This document shows, piece by piece, positions 44,796 to 53,443 of a stretch of DNA of 64,000 nt. Below the pieces are notes generated by a model, which saw only the letters and a list, made by a program, of their open reading frames with translations, did no database searches and was not told where the DNA came from. The stretch is from positions 1-64,000 of the forward strand of contig JADLFV010000011.1 of NCBI GenBank assembly GCA_020849625.1. The letters run 5' to 3'. Positions within the stretch are counted from its first letter, which is position 1; every line of letters starts with the position of its first letter. The position numbers and the translations under genes were made by a program. Source of the DNA: Phycisphaeraceae bacterium. GTDB taxonomy: Bacteria; Planctomycetota; Phycisphaerae; Phycisphaerales; Phycisphaeraceae.

Positions 44796-46821
44796 TCGCT
44801 CGAGGGTTCTTCAGGTAGTAGAAGCGCCCATCCTCAGCTCCCAGGAGCAGGTCGGGAATGCCGTTGTTATCCCAGTCCACCGTGGTCGGGCTGGTGGTGT
44901 GACCGGCGAGCACCATGTCGGACAGCGGGCCCATCTCCTTGAAGATGTATTCGCCGTTCTCGCCGGGGCGGCCCTTCATCCAGTTGACGCTGATGCTGTT
45001 GACCAGCAGGTCGAGATGGCCGTCGCCGTCCCAGTCAGCCAGGTGCAGCTTTCTGCGACCGGCGCGGCCGGAGACGCCGTTGTTCAGTTGCAGCAGGCCC
45101 GGCTCATCGGATTGTGCTGCGTGCTTGGTGTCGAAAACGGACGGCCCATCGGCTTTGAAAATGCGCTGCGGCGGTTGCAGACGCAATACGCCGTTCTCCA
45201 TCGTGCGATGGTAGTAGGCCAGGTAACCTTCGGGATCGAGCATCACCAGGTCCTGCAACCCGTCGCCGTCCCAGTCGATCACTACCGGCGTGGTACGCCA
45301 TTGCGTGGCCAACTCGCGGCCCTGTGGCGTCCACCAATAGGTCGGCTCCTTGGGCGGCACACCCGGCCATTCCACATCGATCGGCCGCGTCGCCGTCAGC
45401 AGCGGCCACGTGCGCTGGCCGACGTTCTCATACCACACCACCTTGCCCCAGACCGAGTTGACCACCAGGTCCGGCAACTGGTCGTTATCCCAATCCGCCA
45501 CCGAGAGCGTGGTGTAGCCCCACTTGACCTCCGACGGGCCCTGGCAGTCGCCGTTGTAACCCGCCATGATGCGGATCGGCAGCAGGTCGGCCTTGAGGCG
45601 CACCGGGCGGGCCCACTTGGGAAGATTGCCGCCGTCGAGGTTTTCGATGAAAGCGATGTAGCCCGCCGAGTTGCCGGCAATGATGTCCTGATCGCCATCA
45701 CCGTCCCAGTCCACGCACACCGGCGTCGTCAGCGCTCCGAAGTAAACGTCATCCGCCTCCTGCTGGAAGTAGTATGGCAGGTTAAAAACAGGTGTGCCGT
45801 TCTCATCGAACTTACCCGTGTTTTCCACCAGCGCCACGCGGCCGTCCTCATCGCCCACGATCAGGTCGTAGTCGCCGTCCTTGTCCCAGTCGTAGGCCAC
45901 CGGCACGATCATCTCCAGGTCCAGCGCCAACTGCTCGCCTTCGTGCATCAGGCGGCGACCGGCTTCGTACTTCGGCTCCGTGCGCGTGCCGACGTTCTTG
46001 AAATAGGTGAACCCGTCGAGGAACTCGCCGCACAGCAGGTCCAGGTCGCCGTCGCCGTCGAAATCCACGAAGTTGGGCGAAGGGCGGCCATAGACATCGA
46101 CCACGCCGTCACCAGCTTCGACCTTCACCGGGTCGTCGAACGTCGGCTCATCCTTCGTGCCTGTGTTGCGAATCAGATAGACGTAACCGTGCAGCGGCCC
46201 GAGTGTCCAGACGCCATTGTCGCCATAGGCACGGGCCCAGCCGGCGCCGGACCATTGCATGCCGTAGTCTTCCCAGTCCGCGACGCCGGCGATGAGGTCC
46301 AGATCACCGTCGCCGTCGTAATCCACGTAGCTCCACTGGTTTTCGCGCACGGTGTACTTCTCGCGCGGGATATGAATCTCGGCCGTGGGATAGATGGTCT
46401 TGGTTTGCTCGAAGCCGCCCTGCTTGAGGTCGAGGATTTCCTTGTTGCGACTGAGCAGGCGCAGGCCGTCCGGCGTGTACGACGGCGTGATGTCCGCCAT
46501 GGAAGGGCCGACCTTCACCGGAGCCTTGAATACCGGCTTGAGCACGTCGCCTTCGGTGTTCTCGAAATACATCACTGCTTTGGTCGGCTTGTCGGGACAG
46601 GCCACCAGCAGGTCGTTGTCACCATCGCCGTCGAAATCGCACGGCACGGGATAGGACCACAGTCCGACGTGCAGGTCCACCACCAGGCCCGGGTTGTTGT
46701 ACTTCAGCGGCGTCAGATCATCTGCCGCGGCGGACATGACCATCGTCACTTGAAGACACACTAGGGTCGCAGCCGTCAGTGCAAGGCGGCTGCTCATCCG
46801 ACCAAAGCGATTGTGATTCAT
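44788..46821 (-). CDS. Secreted FG-GAP/VCBS repeat protein
   Basis: ATG 46821 gives a signal peptide (LALTAATLVCLQVTMVMSAA). At least nine calcium-binding FG-GAP motifs are spread along the chain: DFDGDGDNDLL, DYDGDGDLDLI, DFDGDGDLDLL, DWDKDGDYDLI, DWDGDGDQDII, DWDNDQLPDL, DWDGDGLQDLV, DWDGDGHLDLL and DWDNNGIPDLL. These should form a seven- or eight-bladed beta propeller. Function is probably binding or polysaccharide-related. No anchor is seen. It is divergent from the kinase/enolase pair. Confidence 0.85.
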   Translation of the reverse strand: MNHNRFGRMSSRLALTAATLVCLQVTMVMSAAADDLTPLKYNNPGLVVDLHVGLWSYPVPCDFDGDGDNDLLVACPDKPTKAVMYFENTEGDVLKPVFKAPVKVGPSMADITPSYTPDGLRLLSRNKEILDLKQGGFEQTKTIYPTAEIHIPREKYTVRENQWSYVDYDGDGDLDLIAGVADWEDYGMQWSGAGWARAYGDNGVWTLGPLHGYVYLIRNTGTKDEPTFDDPVKVEAGDGVVDVYGRPSPNFVDFDGDGDLDLLCGEFLDGFTYFKNVGTRTEPKYEAGRRLMHEGEQLALDLEMIVPVAYDWDKDGDYDLIVGDEDGRVALVENTGKFDENGTPVFNLPYYFQQEADDVYFGALTTPVCVDWDGDGDQDIIAGNSAGYIAFIENLDGGNLPKWARPVRLKADLLPIRIMAGYNGDCQGPSEVKWGYTTLSVADWDNDQLPDLVVNSVWGKVVWYENVGQRTWPLLTATRPIDVEWPGVPPKEPTYWWTPQGRELATQWRTTPVVIDWDGDGLQDLVMLDPEGYLAYYHRTMENGVLRLQPPQRIFKADGPSVFDTKHAAQSDEPGLLQLNNGVSGRAGRRKLHLADWDGDGHLDLLVNSISVNWMKGRPGENGEYIFKEMGPLSDMVLAGHTTSPTTVDWDNNGIPDLLLGAEDGRFYYLKNPRASQ

Positions 46822-46901
46822 GAAGCGTCTCACTTGAAAAGGAGTTGGACCGATACGGACAGCGTATGCTGAAATCGCCATCGATTCAATCGCGCTCTTA
46901 T

Positions 46902-46930
46902 TTCGCACAGCGCGGCAGATGCTTTATCCT
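46902..46930 (+). promoter_or_regulatory. Candidate promoter of the kinase/enolase pair
   Basis: TTCGCA (46902-46907) and TATCCT (46925-46930) are separated by 17 bases. The predicted transcription start near 46937 leaves about three bases before ATG 46940 and places the alternative ATG 46919 inside the promoter. Match to consensus is moderate. Confidence 0.4.
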
Positions 46931-46939
46931 TATCACGCC

Positions 46940-47935
46940 ATGGACCTGCCGCCGATCATCCAGGAGCTGGCCGCTGCCGGACTGCTCGATGCTCAACGCG
47001 TCACCGGCCGGCCGTTGACCGGCGGCGTGTCCAGCGATATCTGGTTGCTGGAAGATGGCCAGAGCAAGCTGGTGGTCAAGCAGGCCCTGGCCCAGTTGCG
47101 CGTGGCGGCGGACTGGCGGGCTGATGTGGGACGCAATATGGTCGAGCATCGCTACCTCAAGCTGGTGGACAAGCTCGTGCCCGGCGCAGTCCCGGCCGTG
47201 CGCTACGTTTCGCAGGCCAATCACTTTTTCGCCATGGAATACCTCGGCGGCGACTTCGCCCCGTGGAAGCAACACCTGCTGGCAGGCGAGGCCGACCCCC
47301 GGAAGGCTCAGCAGGCGGGCGAATTGCTTGGTGCGATTCATGCCGCGACGTGGCGCGATGACAACATCCGTGCCGCGTTCGACACCACAGACTGGTTCGA
47401 CCAACTCCGCCTCGATCCCTATCTGCGAGCCACCGCGACTGCGCATCCGGCCTTGCACGATCAGTTCATGGCCGAAGCCGACCGCATCGCAAACACGCGC
47501 CTTAGTCTGGTTCACGGCGATTTCAGTCCCAAAAACCTGATGGTGGCCCCCGGCCGACTGGTGGTGATCGACTGCGAAGTGGCCTGGTTCGGCGATCCGA
47601 CCTTCGACGTGGCGTTTCTGCTGAATCACATGATGCTCAAGGCCCTGCACCGGCGCGAACATCACGCGGCGATGATCGACTTGGCCCGAACTGCTTGGGA
47701 CGCTTACCAGCGAAAACTCAGCACCGAGCAGACAGAGATCGTGCGTTCGAACCTGCCCCGCCTGCTGCTGATGCTCATGCTGGCCCGCATCGACGGCAAA
47801 TCGCCCGTGGAATACCTGACTGAAGAAGGCCCCAGACAACGGGTTCGCCGATTCGTCACGAAACAGCTATCCTCCACCGCCCTGCCGCTGCAACCATTGC
47901 TCTCAGCCTGGGATGATGAGTTGAAGAACCCATGA
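46940..47935 (+). CDS. APH-like small-molecule kinase
   Basis: A protein-kinase-like fold phosphotransferase with glycine loop LTGGVSSDIWLLED, Lys in KLVVKQAL, catalytic loop VHGDFSPKNLMV and metal-binding Asp in VVIDCEVAWFGDPTFD. The ATP site is complete. The family phosphorylates hydroxyls of small molecules (sugars, choline, homoserine, aminoglycosides). Overlap by ATGA with an enolase-like gene suggests metabolic work rather than drug resistance: it could supply a phosphorylated hydroxy acid. Confidence 0.82.
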   Translation: MDLPPIIQELAAAGLLDAQRVTGRPLTGGVSSDIWLLEDGQSKLVVKQALAQLRVAADWRADVGRNMVEHRYLKLVDKLVPGAVPAVRYVSQANHFFAMEYLGGDFAPWKQHLLAGEADPRKAQQAGELLGAIHAATWRDDNIRAAFDTTDWFDQLRLDPYLRATATAHPALHDQFMAEADRIANTRLSLVHGDFSPKNLMVAPGRLVVIDCEVAWFGDPTFDVAFLLNHMMLKALHRREHHAAMIDLARTAWDAYQRKLSTEQTEIVRSNLPRLLLMLMLARIDGKSPVEYLTEEGPRQRVRRFVTKQLSSTALPLQPLLSAWDDELKNP

Positions 47936-49230
47936 ACCACACGCAAATCCAGAGCATTGACGCCTGGCAGATTTACGACTCGCGTGGCAACCCCACCGTC
48001 GAAGTCCGCGTGGTGCTGGCCGGCGGCGCGGCCGGTCACGGCCTGGTGCCATCGGGTGCATCCACCGGCCAGTTCGAGGCCCTGGAGCTGCGCGACCGCG
48101 ATCCCCAATGTTTTGGCGGCAAGAGTGTGTACAAGGCCATCGCCAACGTGCGTCAGGTGCTGGGCCCGCAACTGGTGGGCATGGATGCTCTGGATCAGGC
48201 TGCCATCGATCGCCGCATGATCGAGCTCGACGGCACGGACAACAAATCCAACCTCGGCGCCAACGCGATCCTCGGCATCTCCATGGCGGTGGCCGCCGCG
48301 GCCGCCGATGCACGCGGCGTTCCGCTGTTCGCGTCGCTGGGCGAAGGCACGCTGCTGCCGCTGCCGGAGATCCAGATCATCGGAGGCGGCGCTCACGCCA
48401 ACCATCGCATCGACGTGCAGGACTTCCTGGTGATTGCTGTGGGCGCGCAGGATTACGAGCAGGTGATGCGCATGACGCATGACGTGTATCACGCTGCCGG
48501 CAAAATCATGCGCCGGCTTGACGGCAACGTGGGCCTGGCGGATGAGGGCGGCTACTGGCCCAGCTTCGATCGCAACGATCAGGCCTTCGACGTGGTGATG
48601 CAAGCCATCGAAGCGGCCGGCTACCACCCGGGCAAGGACCTGGCCATCTCGCTGGACATTGCGGCCAGCAATCTCTATGACCAACAGACCGGAACCTATC
48701 ACTTCAAGCTGGAAAACAAGGTCTTCGATTCGCAGCAGTTCACCGATCTGATCTGCGACTGGTGCAGGCGATACCCGGTGATCAGCGTGGAGGACCCCGT
48801 CTCCGACACTGACATCGCCGGCTGGCAGCGCGTGCACCGTGAGCTGGCCGGGCGCGTGCAGATCGTGGGCGACGACCTGTTCACCACCAGCGTGCCGCGG
48901 ATTCGTCACGGCATCGAGAACAACCTGGCCAACTCCGTGCTCATCAAGCTCAACCAGATCGGCACCGTCAGCGAAACCATCGACGCCATTCGCCTCACGC
49001 AACAGGCAGGCTGGCTGCCGCTGATCTCCGCCCGCTCCGGCGAAACGGAGGACGCCTTCATCACCCACCTGGCTGTGGCCACCAATGCCGGCCAGCTCAA
49101 GGTCGGCTCATTCGCCCGCAGCGAGCGCATGGTCAAGTGGAACGAAGTACTGCGCATCCAGCACGCTCTGGGCAATCGCGCCCACTTCATCGGCCGCCGG
49201 ATTTACGACGGCATCCTGAAGCAGACGTGA
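47932..49230 (+). CDS. Enolase-family protein (divergent enolase paralogue)
   Basis: All major enolase signatures are present: VPSGASTGQFEALELRD, GGAHANHRIDVQDF, DEGGYWPSF, metal ligands in ISLDIAA, SVEDPVSD and GDDLFTT, catalytic Lys in LIKLNQIGTVSET, and Lys in AGQLKVGSFARSER. A key difference is Ala at residue 367 where LISHRSGETED has the conserved His. The middle is also shorter than in housekeeping enolases. Enolase activity on 2-phosphoglycerate is possible, but coupling to a kinase suggests another 2-phospho-acid. It converges on the seven-gene operon with one base between stops. Confidence 0.82.
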   Translation: MNHTQIQSIDAWQIYDSRGNPTVEVRVVLAGGAAGHGLVPSGASTGQFEALELRDRDPQCFGGKSVYKAIANVRQVLGPQLVGMDALDQAAIDRRMIELDGTDNKSNLGANAILGISMAVAAAAADARGVPLFASLGEGTLLPLPEIQIIGGGAHANHRIDVQDFLVIAVGAQDYEQVMRMTHDVYHAAGKIMRRLDGNVGLADEGGYWPSFDRNDQAFDVVMQAIEAAGYHPGKDLAISLDIAASNLYDQQTGTYHFKLENKVFDSQQFTDLICDWCRRYPVISVEDPVSDTDIAGWQRVHRELAGRVQIVGDDLFTTSVPRIRHGIENNLANSVLIKLNQIGTVSETIDAIRLTQQAGWLPLISARSGETEDAFITHLAVATNAGQLKVGSFARSERMVKWNEVLRIQHALGNRAHFIGRRIYDGILKQT

Positions 49231-49231
49231 A

Positions 49232-50071
49232 TCACTTTGATAATTCAAGTCGTTCGCCGCAGGTCAGCACGCGGTGCGCCTGGCCCAACTGCCGACAAGT
49301 CTGCACGAACAGATCAGGCGGCTCGGTGTTGAAGGTGAACATGTCGTAATGGCACGGCAGCACCAGCCGGGCCCCGGTGTCATGCGCCAGTTTGGCCGCC
49401 TCATCGCCGAACAGGTTGCCCGCCACCCGACGCTGCGGCCGCTTGCCGTTGATCGGCAACAGGGCCAGATCGATATTAAATCGCTTGAGCCTTTCAATCA
49501 GGCCGTCGAACATCAATGTGTCGCCGCTGTGATAGATCGTGCCGCCGCGGGTCTGCACGACATAACCCAGGTAGCGATGTCGTCCGTGCTCGTCGGTGTC
49601 CAGTTCATCATGGGCAGCGGGCACCGCGTGAATCGTCATGCCCGCTGCGTTCAGCGATTGCCCATCATTGAGCCCAAGTGGTTTGGCTGCGTCGCAACCC
49701 AGCCGTTCAGCTACGAATGCGCGGTTGGCTTCCGGAATGATGAAAGCGGCGTCAGGGTTGGCGGCCAGCAGTGGAAGCAGAGTCTCAGCATCGAGATGAT
49801 CGGTATGGTTGTGACTGGAGGTGATCACATCTACGCCGCGCAGCGAGCCGGGATCAAGGCACAATTCCGTCATGCGCACGTGCGGCTTGTCGGTGTCGGC
49901 ATACTTGTGCGTCAGCGAATCAGACAGATACGGGTCCATCACCAGCAGCCCATCCGGCGACTTGATGACATAGCCGCTCTGCCCCAGCCACCACACGCAC
50001 AGCCCGTCCTTGACGTCAACCGCGGCGATATCGTCCAGCAGAGCCTGATGTTTGAGCGTCGCAGCGATCAT
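49232..50071 (-). CDS. UlaG-like metallo-beta-lactamase-fold hydrolase
   Basis: ATG 50071 overlaps the upstream stop (ATGA). The motif SHNHTDHLD supplies the first metal site. Later ligands are in PAAHDELDTDEHG, YHSGDTL and LVLPCHYDMF. The organisation matches UlaG-type L-ascorbate-6-phosphate lactonases (also GKRPQRRVAGNLFGDEA near the end). The probable reaction is hydrolysis of a lactone or phospho-lactone. It is the last gene of the operon. Confidence 0.8.
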   Translation of the reverse strand: MIAATLKHQALLDDIAAVDVKDGLCVWWLGQSGYVIKSPDGLLVMDPYLSDSLTHKYADTDKPHVRMTELCLDPGSLRGVDVITSSHNHTDHLDAETLLPLLAANPDAAFIIPEANRAFVAERLGCDAAKPLGLNDGQSLNAAGMTIHAVPAAHDELDTDEHGRHRYLGYVVQTRGGTIYHSGDTLMFDGLIERLKRFNIDLALLPINGKRPQRRVAGNLFGDEAAKLAHDTGARLVLPCHYDMFTFNTEPPDLFVQTCRQLGQAHRVLTCGERLELSK

Positions 50072-51129
50072 GAGCTGATTCCCAGGCGTTTTCGCACGAT
50101 TGTCGCACCTTCCACCATGGCCGCCAGCTTCCGCCGCGCTGCCCAGCGAGCCGTTTGTGACAAACCGCAATCCGGCGCCAGCACCAAGCGATCCGGTGAC
50201 ACGTACTTCAAACAAGCCACGATGCGCTCGGCGATGTCCTGCGGCGATTCGATGTAGTAACTCTTGACGTCGATCAACCCCACCGCCGCGTCAATGCCCG
50301 CCTTGGCCACCTGCTCGATCAAGTGCAGCGGGACGAAATTCAGCGTCGTCATCTCCAGGTGCATCTCATCGACCTTCATATGCAGAAAAGCTGGGAACAT
50401 CACCTGCGGCCGCTTGCACCCGACGCTGCGTCCCTTGTAGTTGCCGAAGCACAGGTGCATGCACAATCGCGTGCGCCCCACGGCCGGGGCCACCGTGCGA
50501 TTGAAAATGTCCACGAACCGCTGCGGGTCTTCCTTGTGCGCATAACAGCTCATCGAAGGTTCATCCACGCAGATTTCCTTGCAGCCGGCCGCCACCAGTT
50601 GCTCGATCTCACTGCGCACGATCGGCAATAGTGCCTCGGTAATCGCATAACGATCCGGGTACTGCTGGTTGGGCAACAATCGTCCCGACAAGGTGTACGG
50701 CCCAGGCACGGAAGCCTTCAGCGTCACGCCACCCGTGGCCGGCTTCAACGCAGCAGCCACCCGCAACAATCGTTGATATTCACCCACCACACCCAGGCCG
50801 CGTGGCGCGGTCAGTTGCCCGGTGATAGCGTGCTTGCCGCGTTGATCATGGGCCGGCGGACCCCAACGCCGCGGCGGCTCCGATTCCAGTTCGATGCCCT
50901 GCAGATGGCCGTAAAAGGACAGGTTGAAATCCAGCCGCGTCTGTTCGCCGTCGGTGATCACGTCCAGCCCCGCTTCGAGTTGATCGTGCACCGCGGCGAT
51001 CACCGCATCGTGCCGCATCTCTTCGATGTCGTCGGGCCCGAATTGGTCCAGGTTCGCAGCCGCAAACTCCAGCCAGCCCGGCAGGGGATAACTTCCGATG
51101 ACGCTGGTGCGCAGGGGACAGTCTTTCAT
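50068..51129 (-). CDS. MetE C-terminal-domain family protein (core-MetE-like)
   Basis: A 353-residue protein matching only the catalytic half of cobalamin-independent methionine synthase. The zinc-ligand pattern is visible as CMHLCFG (His, Cys), MHLEMT (Glu) and APDCGLSQTARWA (Cys). The N-terminal half of full-length MetE is absent, as in core-MetE proteins, which use a methyl-corrinoid donor, and in several related thiol or demethylation enzymes. Overlaps both neighbours by four bases. Methyl acceptor and donor are unknown here. Confidence 0.8.
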   Translation of the reverse strand: MKDCPLRTSVIGSYPLPGWLEFAAANLDQFGPDDIEEMRHDAVIAAVHDQLEAGLDVITDGEQTRLDFNLSFYGHLQGIELESEPPRRWGPPAHDQRGKHAITGQLTAPRGLGVVGEYQRLLRVAAALKPATGGVTLKASVPGPYTLSGRLLPNQQYPDRYAITEALLPIVRSEIEQLVAAGCKEICVDEPSMSCYAHKEDPQRFVDIFNRTVAPAVGRTRLCMHLCFGNYKGRSVGCKRPQVMFPAFLHMKVDEMHLEMTTLNFVPLHLIEQVAKAGIDAAVGLIDVKSYYIESPQDIAERIVACLKYVSPDRLVLAPDCGLSQTARWAARRKLAAMVEGATIVRKRLGISS

Positions 51130-52082
51130 TGTGTTTCCTTGCTGTCAGTATCGAAAAACGAGAACGCAGACGCGGGGTTATCCACGTAAATGCGCTTGAT
51201 CGCCTGATCATCGAGGCCCGCCGCTCGCAGTATCTGCGGTAACTGCCGCATCAGCCACGCCATGCCCGGGCCGCCGCCGTAGCTCTGCCAGTAGCGCCGC
51301 CTTGCCGCGTCCATGCCCACCATCAACTGCATGGGATAGCGCGGCAGCAGCTTGCACAGCAGGTCCACCGTGGGATTGCCCTCGGCCGGTTTCCAGCGAA
51401 ACGCCCCGTCGTATTCCATGCACACGCCGGTGTCGAGAATCGCGGCATGGTATTCGGGATCGGTGTTGCGATCGACGTGGGAGAGCGTGACGCGATCGAG
51501 CCGAGCGCCGTAAGTGCGCAGCAGTTCGATCTGGTCCATAGCCGCAGCCCCGCGCTCGGTGTGAGTGATAATGGGACAACCGGTGCGCTGCTGAGCGATG
51601 GCCGCGGCGGTAAAGGCCCGGCGTTGCAGTTCGCTGAGCTTTTCACCTCCCGCCACCTTGATGATCCCGGCCGAAACAGGCTGTTTGTCCGGTGATTCCA
51701 GGGTCTTTTGTTCGATCTCGCTGGCGAACCAGTCCGCCAACTGCTCCACGGTGTAACTGAGCACTGGGGCGTCGGTCGGATAGTATCTCGCCAGGTGCAG
51801 GCCGGTGGAGCAGACCAGGTGGACCTTGCTGCGGCGCGAGACCTGGGCCAACGCCTGAACATCGCGCCCGCAGACGCCGGGCATGGTGTCGATCATGGCC
51901 CGTCCGCCGGCCGCGTGAAACAGGCGCAGCTCGCGCTCCGCCGGTTCCGTCTCATCGAGGCGCAGCTCTGGGTCGAGGGCCGCCACGTGATCGCTGCGGA
52001 TGATCACGTGCTCGTGCGCCCCGCAAGCGCCAAGCTCGGATGCGGGGATATCACCCAACACGGTCCGCACGTGACTGGTCAT
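51126..52082 (-). CDS. Phosphotriesterase-family amidohydrolase (probable lactonase)
   Basis: A TIM barrel with HxH in CGAHEHVIIRSD, the carbamylated Lys in AGIIKVAGGEK, His in IITHTERGAA, His in VTLSHVDRNTD and Asp in MVGMDAARRRY, a complete binuclear metal site. Family members include phosphotriesterases, lactonases and phospho-lactonases. Given the neighbouring dehydrogenases, opening of a lactone is the likeliest role. It overlaps both neighbours by ATGA. Confidence 0.82.
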   Translation of the reverse strand: MTSHVRTVLGDIPASELGACGAHEHVIIRSDHVAALDPELRLDETEPAERELRLFHAAGGRAMIDTMPGVCGRDVQALAQVSRRSKVHLVCSTGLHLARYYPTDAPVLSYTVEQLADWFASEIEQKTLESPDKQPVSAGIIKVAGGEKLSELQRRAFTAAAIAQQRTGCPIITHTERGAAAMDQIELLRTYGARLDRVTLSHVDRNTDPEYHAAILDTGVCMEYDGAFRWKPAEGNPTVDLLCKLLPRYPMQLMVGMDAARRRYWQSYGGGPGMAWLMRQLPQILRAAGLDDQAIKRIYVDNPASAFSFFDTDSKETQ

Positions 52083-53443
52083 CGCAGCTTCCCCCAGCCG
52101 TCGCGCGAGGTGTCGGCCGCCTCCTTCGGGGTCTCAAGCACCGCGCCCAGTTGCCGCAGTTGATCCTGCAACTTCGTCACATCAACATCCCGCGCCCCAC
52201 AGTCGCTTTCCAATGACATCGCGGCTGCCAGACCCACCGCCTGGCCCATCGACATGGTCTGACCCATCGAACGACAGGAAGCGTGAGCATCGTGCGTGGC
52301 GCTGAAGCAGCGACCGGCCACCCATAATTCATCGCGGCCCTTGGGCACCAACGTGCGATAAGGCACGTCATATGCCTCGCCACCCGGCACGTAGGCCCAT
52401 GCGGTTTCCTCCTGGCCGCCGGATGATGCACGGTGATCTTCGATGGGCGCGCCGCACAGCAGCACGCGGTCGTCGAAGCGGGCCACGCTCATGCAGTCCT
52501 CGCGGGTCAGCCGGTATTCGCCATGGACGCGCCGCGTCTCGCGCACGCCGATCTGCGTGGACAGGCCGATGATGCCGGCCTGCTCGTAGCCGGGGATTTC
52601 ACTGCGGAAAAAGTCACCGTAGATGAACGCCTGCTCGCGGCCGATCTGCTCGGCTTTGGTCAACTGCCGCGAATCGGTGCCGTCCAGGTCCGCCACGCGC
52701 ACCGCCACGGTGGCCACGCAGCCGAACTGCACCATGGCGTGAGCGCTGCCGGCTTTGCGCGGCAGGTTGTAACGACCACTGGCGATCGCTTCATCCATCC
52801 TGGCGGCCAGCATCTTCTTGCCGCCTGCTTTTTCATAGCGATCCAGATCGACGCCGCACATGCGGAAGGTGGTGGTCATCGTCTGGGCGGGATCGATGTC
52901 GCCCGCTTTTTCGTAGGGTACGTCAGCCAAGTGACACAATTCCGCGTCGCCGGAGCAGTCGATGAATCGCTTCGCTTTGATCTGGTGCAAGCCATCACGA
53001 CAAAGCACGGTCAACCCGGTGATGGCGCCGCCGCCATCGGTCTGCACGTCCATCAGCACCGTGTGCAGCAGTAGTTCAACGCCAGCCTGATTCAGCAACT
53101 GGTCCCACACCAGCTTGAGCCGTTCCGGATCGTAGGTGACGCCGGTGCCCGCGCCGTAGGTGTTGGGGCGCAGGAACATCGCCCCGTGTGAATGCAGGGC
53201 ATCGACCACGCGCTCGGGGACGCCGCCGACGACTTTGCGCGGCGTGTTGCCGGGCGTGTAGAAGCCGTAGAACGTATCGAGCACAGCCGTGGAAGTGCCG
53301 CCGGCAAAACCGAGCCGATCGATCAGCAGCACCGAGTGCCTGCCGCTTTGCCTAGCCGCGATCGCTGCACAGCAACCAGCCGATCCCGCGCCGATGACGA
53401 CTACGTCCACATCAGCGATCAGCGTGACCTCGCGCTTAGCCAT
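52079..53443 (-). CDS. FAD-dependent oxidoreductase
   Basis: ATG 53443 starts MAKREVTLIADVDVVVIGAG, with the GAGSAGCCAAI dinucleotide-binding loop, then LLIDRLGFAGGTST, FIDCSGDAELCHLA, RETRRVHGEYRLT and a C-terminal FAD site (WVAGRCFSATHDAHASCRSM). This is the FAD_oxidored group (PF12831-type). The earlier frame up to 53605 belongs to the upstream ROK gene antisense. The substrate is probably a sugar acid or polyol. It starts 8 bases inside the ROK gene. Confidence 0.85.
   Translation of the reverse strand: MAKREVTLIADVDVVVIGAGSAGCCAAIAARQSGRHSVLLIDRLGFAGGTSTAVLDTFYGFYTPGNTPRKVVGGVPERVVDALHSHGAMFLRPNTYGAGTGVTYDPERLKLVWDQLLNQAGVELLLHTVLMDVQTDGGGAITGLTVLCRDGLHQIKAKRFIDCSGDAELCHLADVPYEKAGDIDPAQTMTTTFRMCGVDLDRYEKAGGKKMLAARMDEAIASGRYNLPRKAGSAHAMVQFGCVATVAVRVADLDGTDSRQLTKAEQIGREQAFIYGDFFRSEIPGYEQAGIIGLSTQIGVRETRRVHGEYRLTREDCMSVARFDDRVLLCGAPIEDHRASSGGQEETAWAYVPGGEAYDVPYRTLVPKGRDELWVAGRCFSATHDAHASCRSMGQTMSMGQAVGLAAAMSLESDCGARDVDVTKLQDQLRQLGAVLETPKEAADTSRDGWGKLR

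Noticed and set aside
44899-46764. 621-aa plus-strand frame antisense to the FG-GAP gene
   Set aside because: FG-GAP repeats on the minus strand give a regular reverse frame (VAVAVPV-like runs); no start signal or domain.
47704-49068. 454-aa minus-strand frame antisense to the enolase paralogue
   Set aside because: Enolase motifs fix the plus strand; the other frame is compositional.
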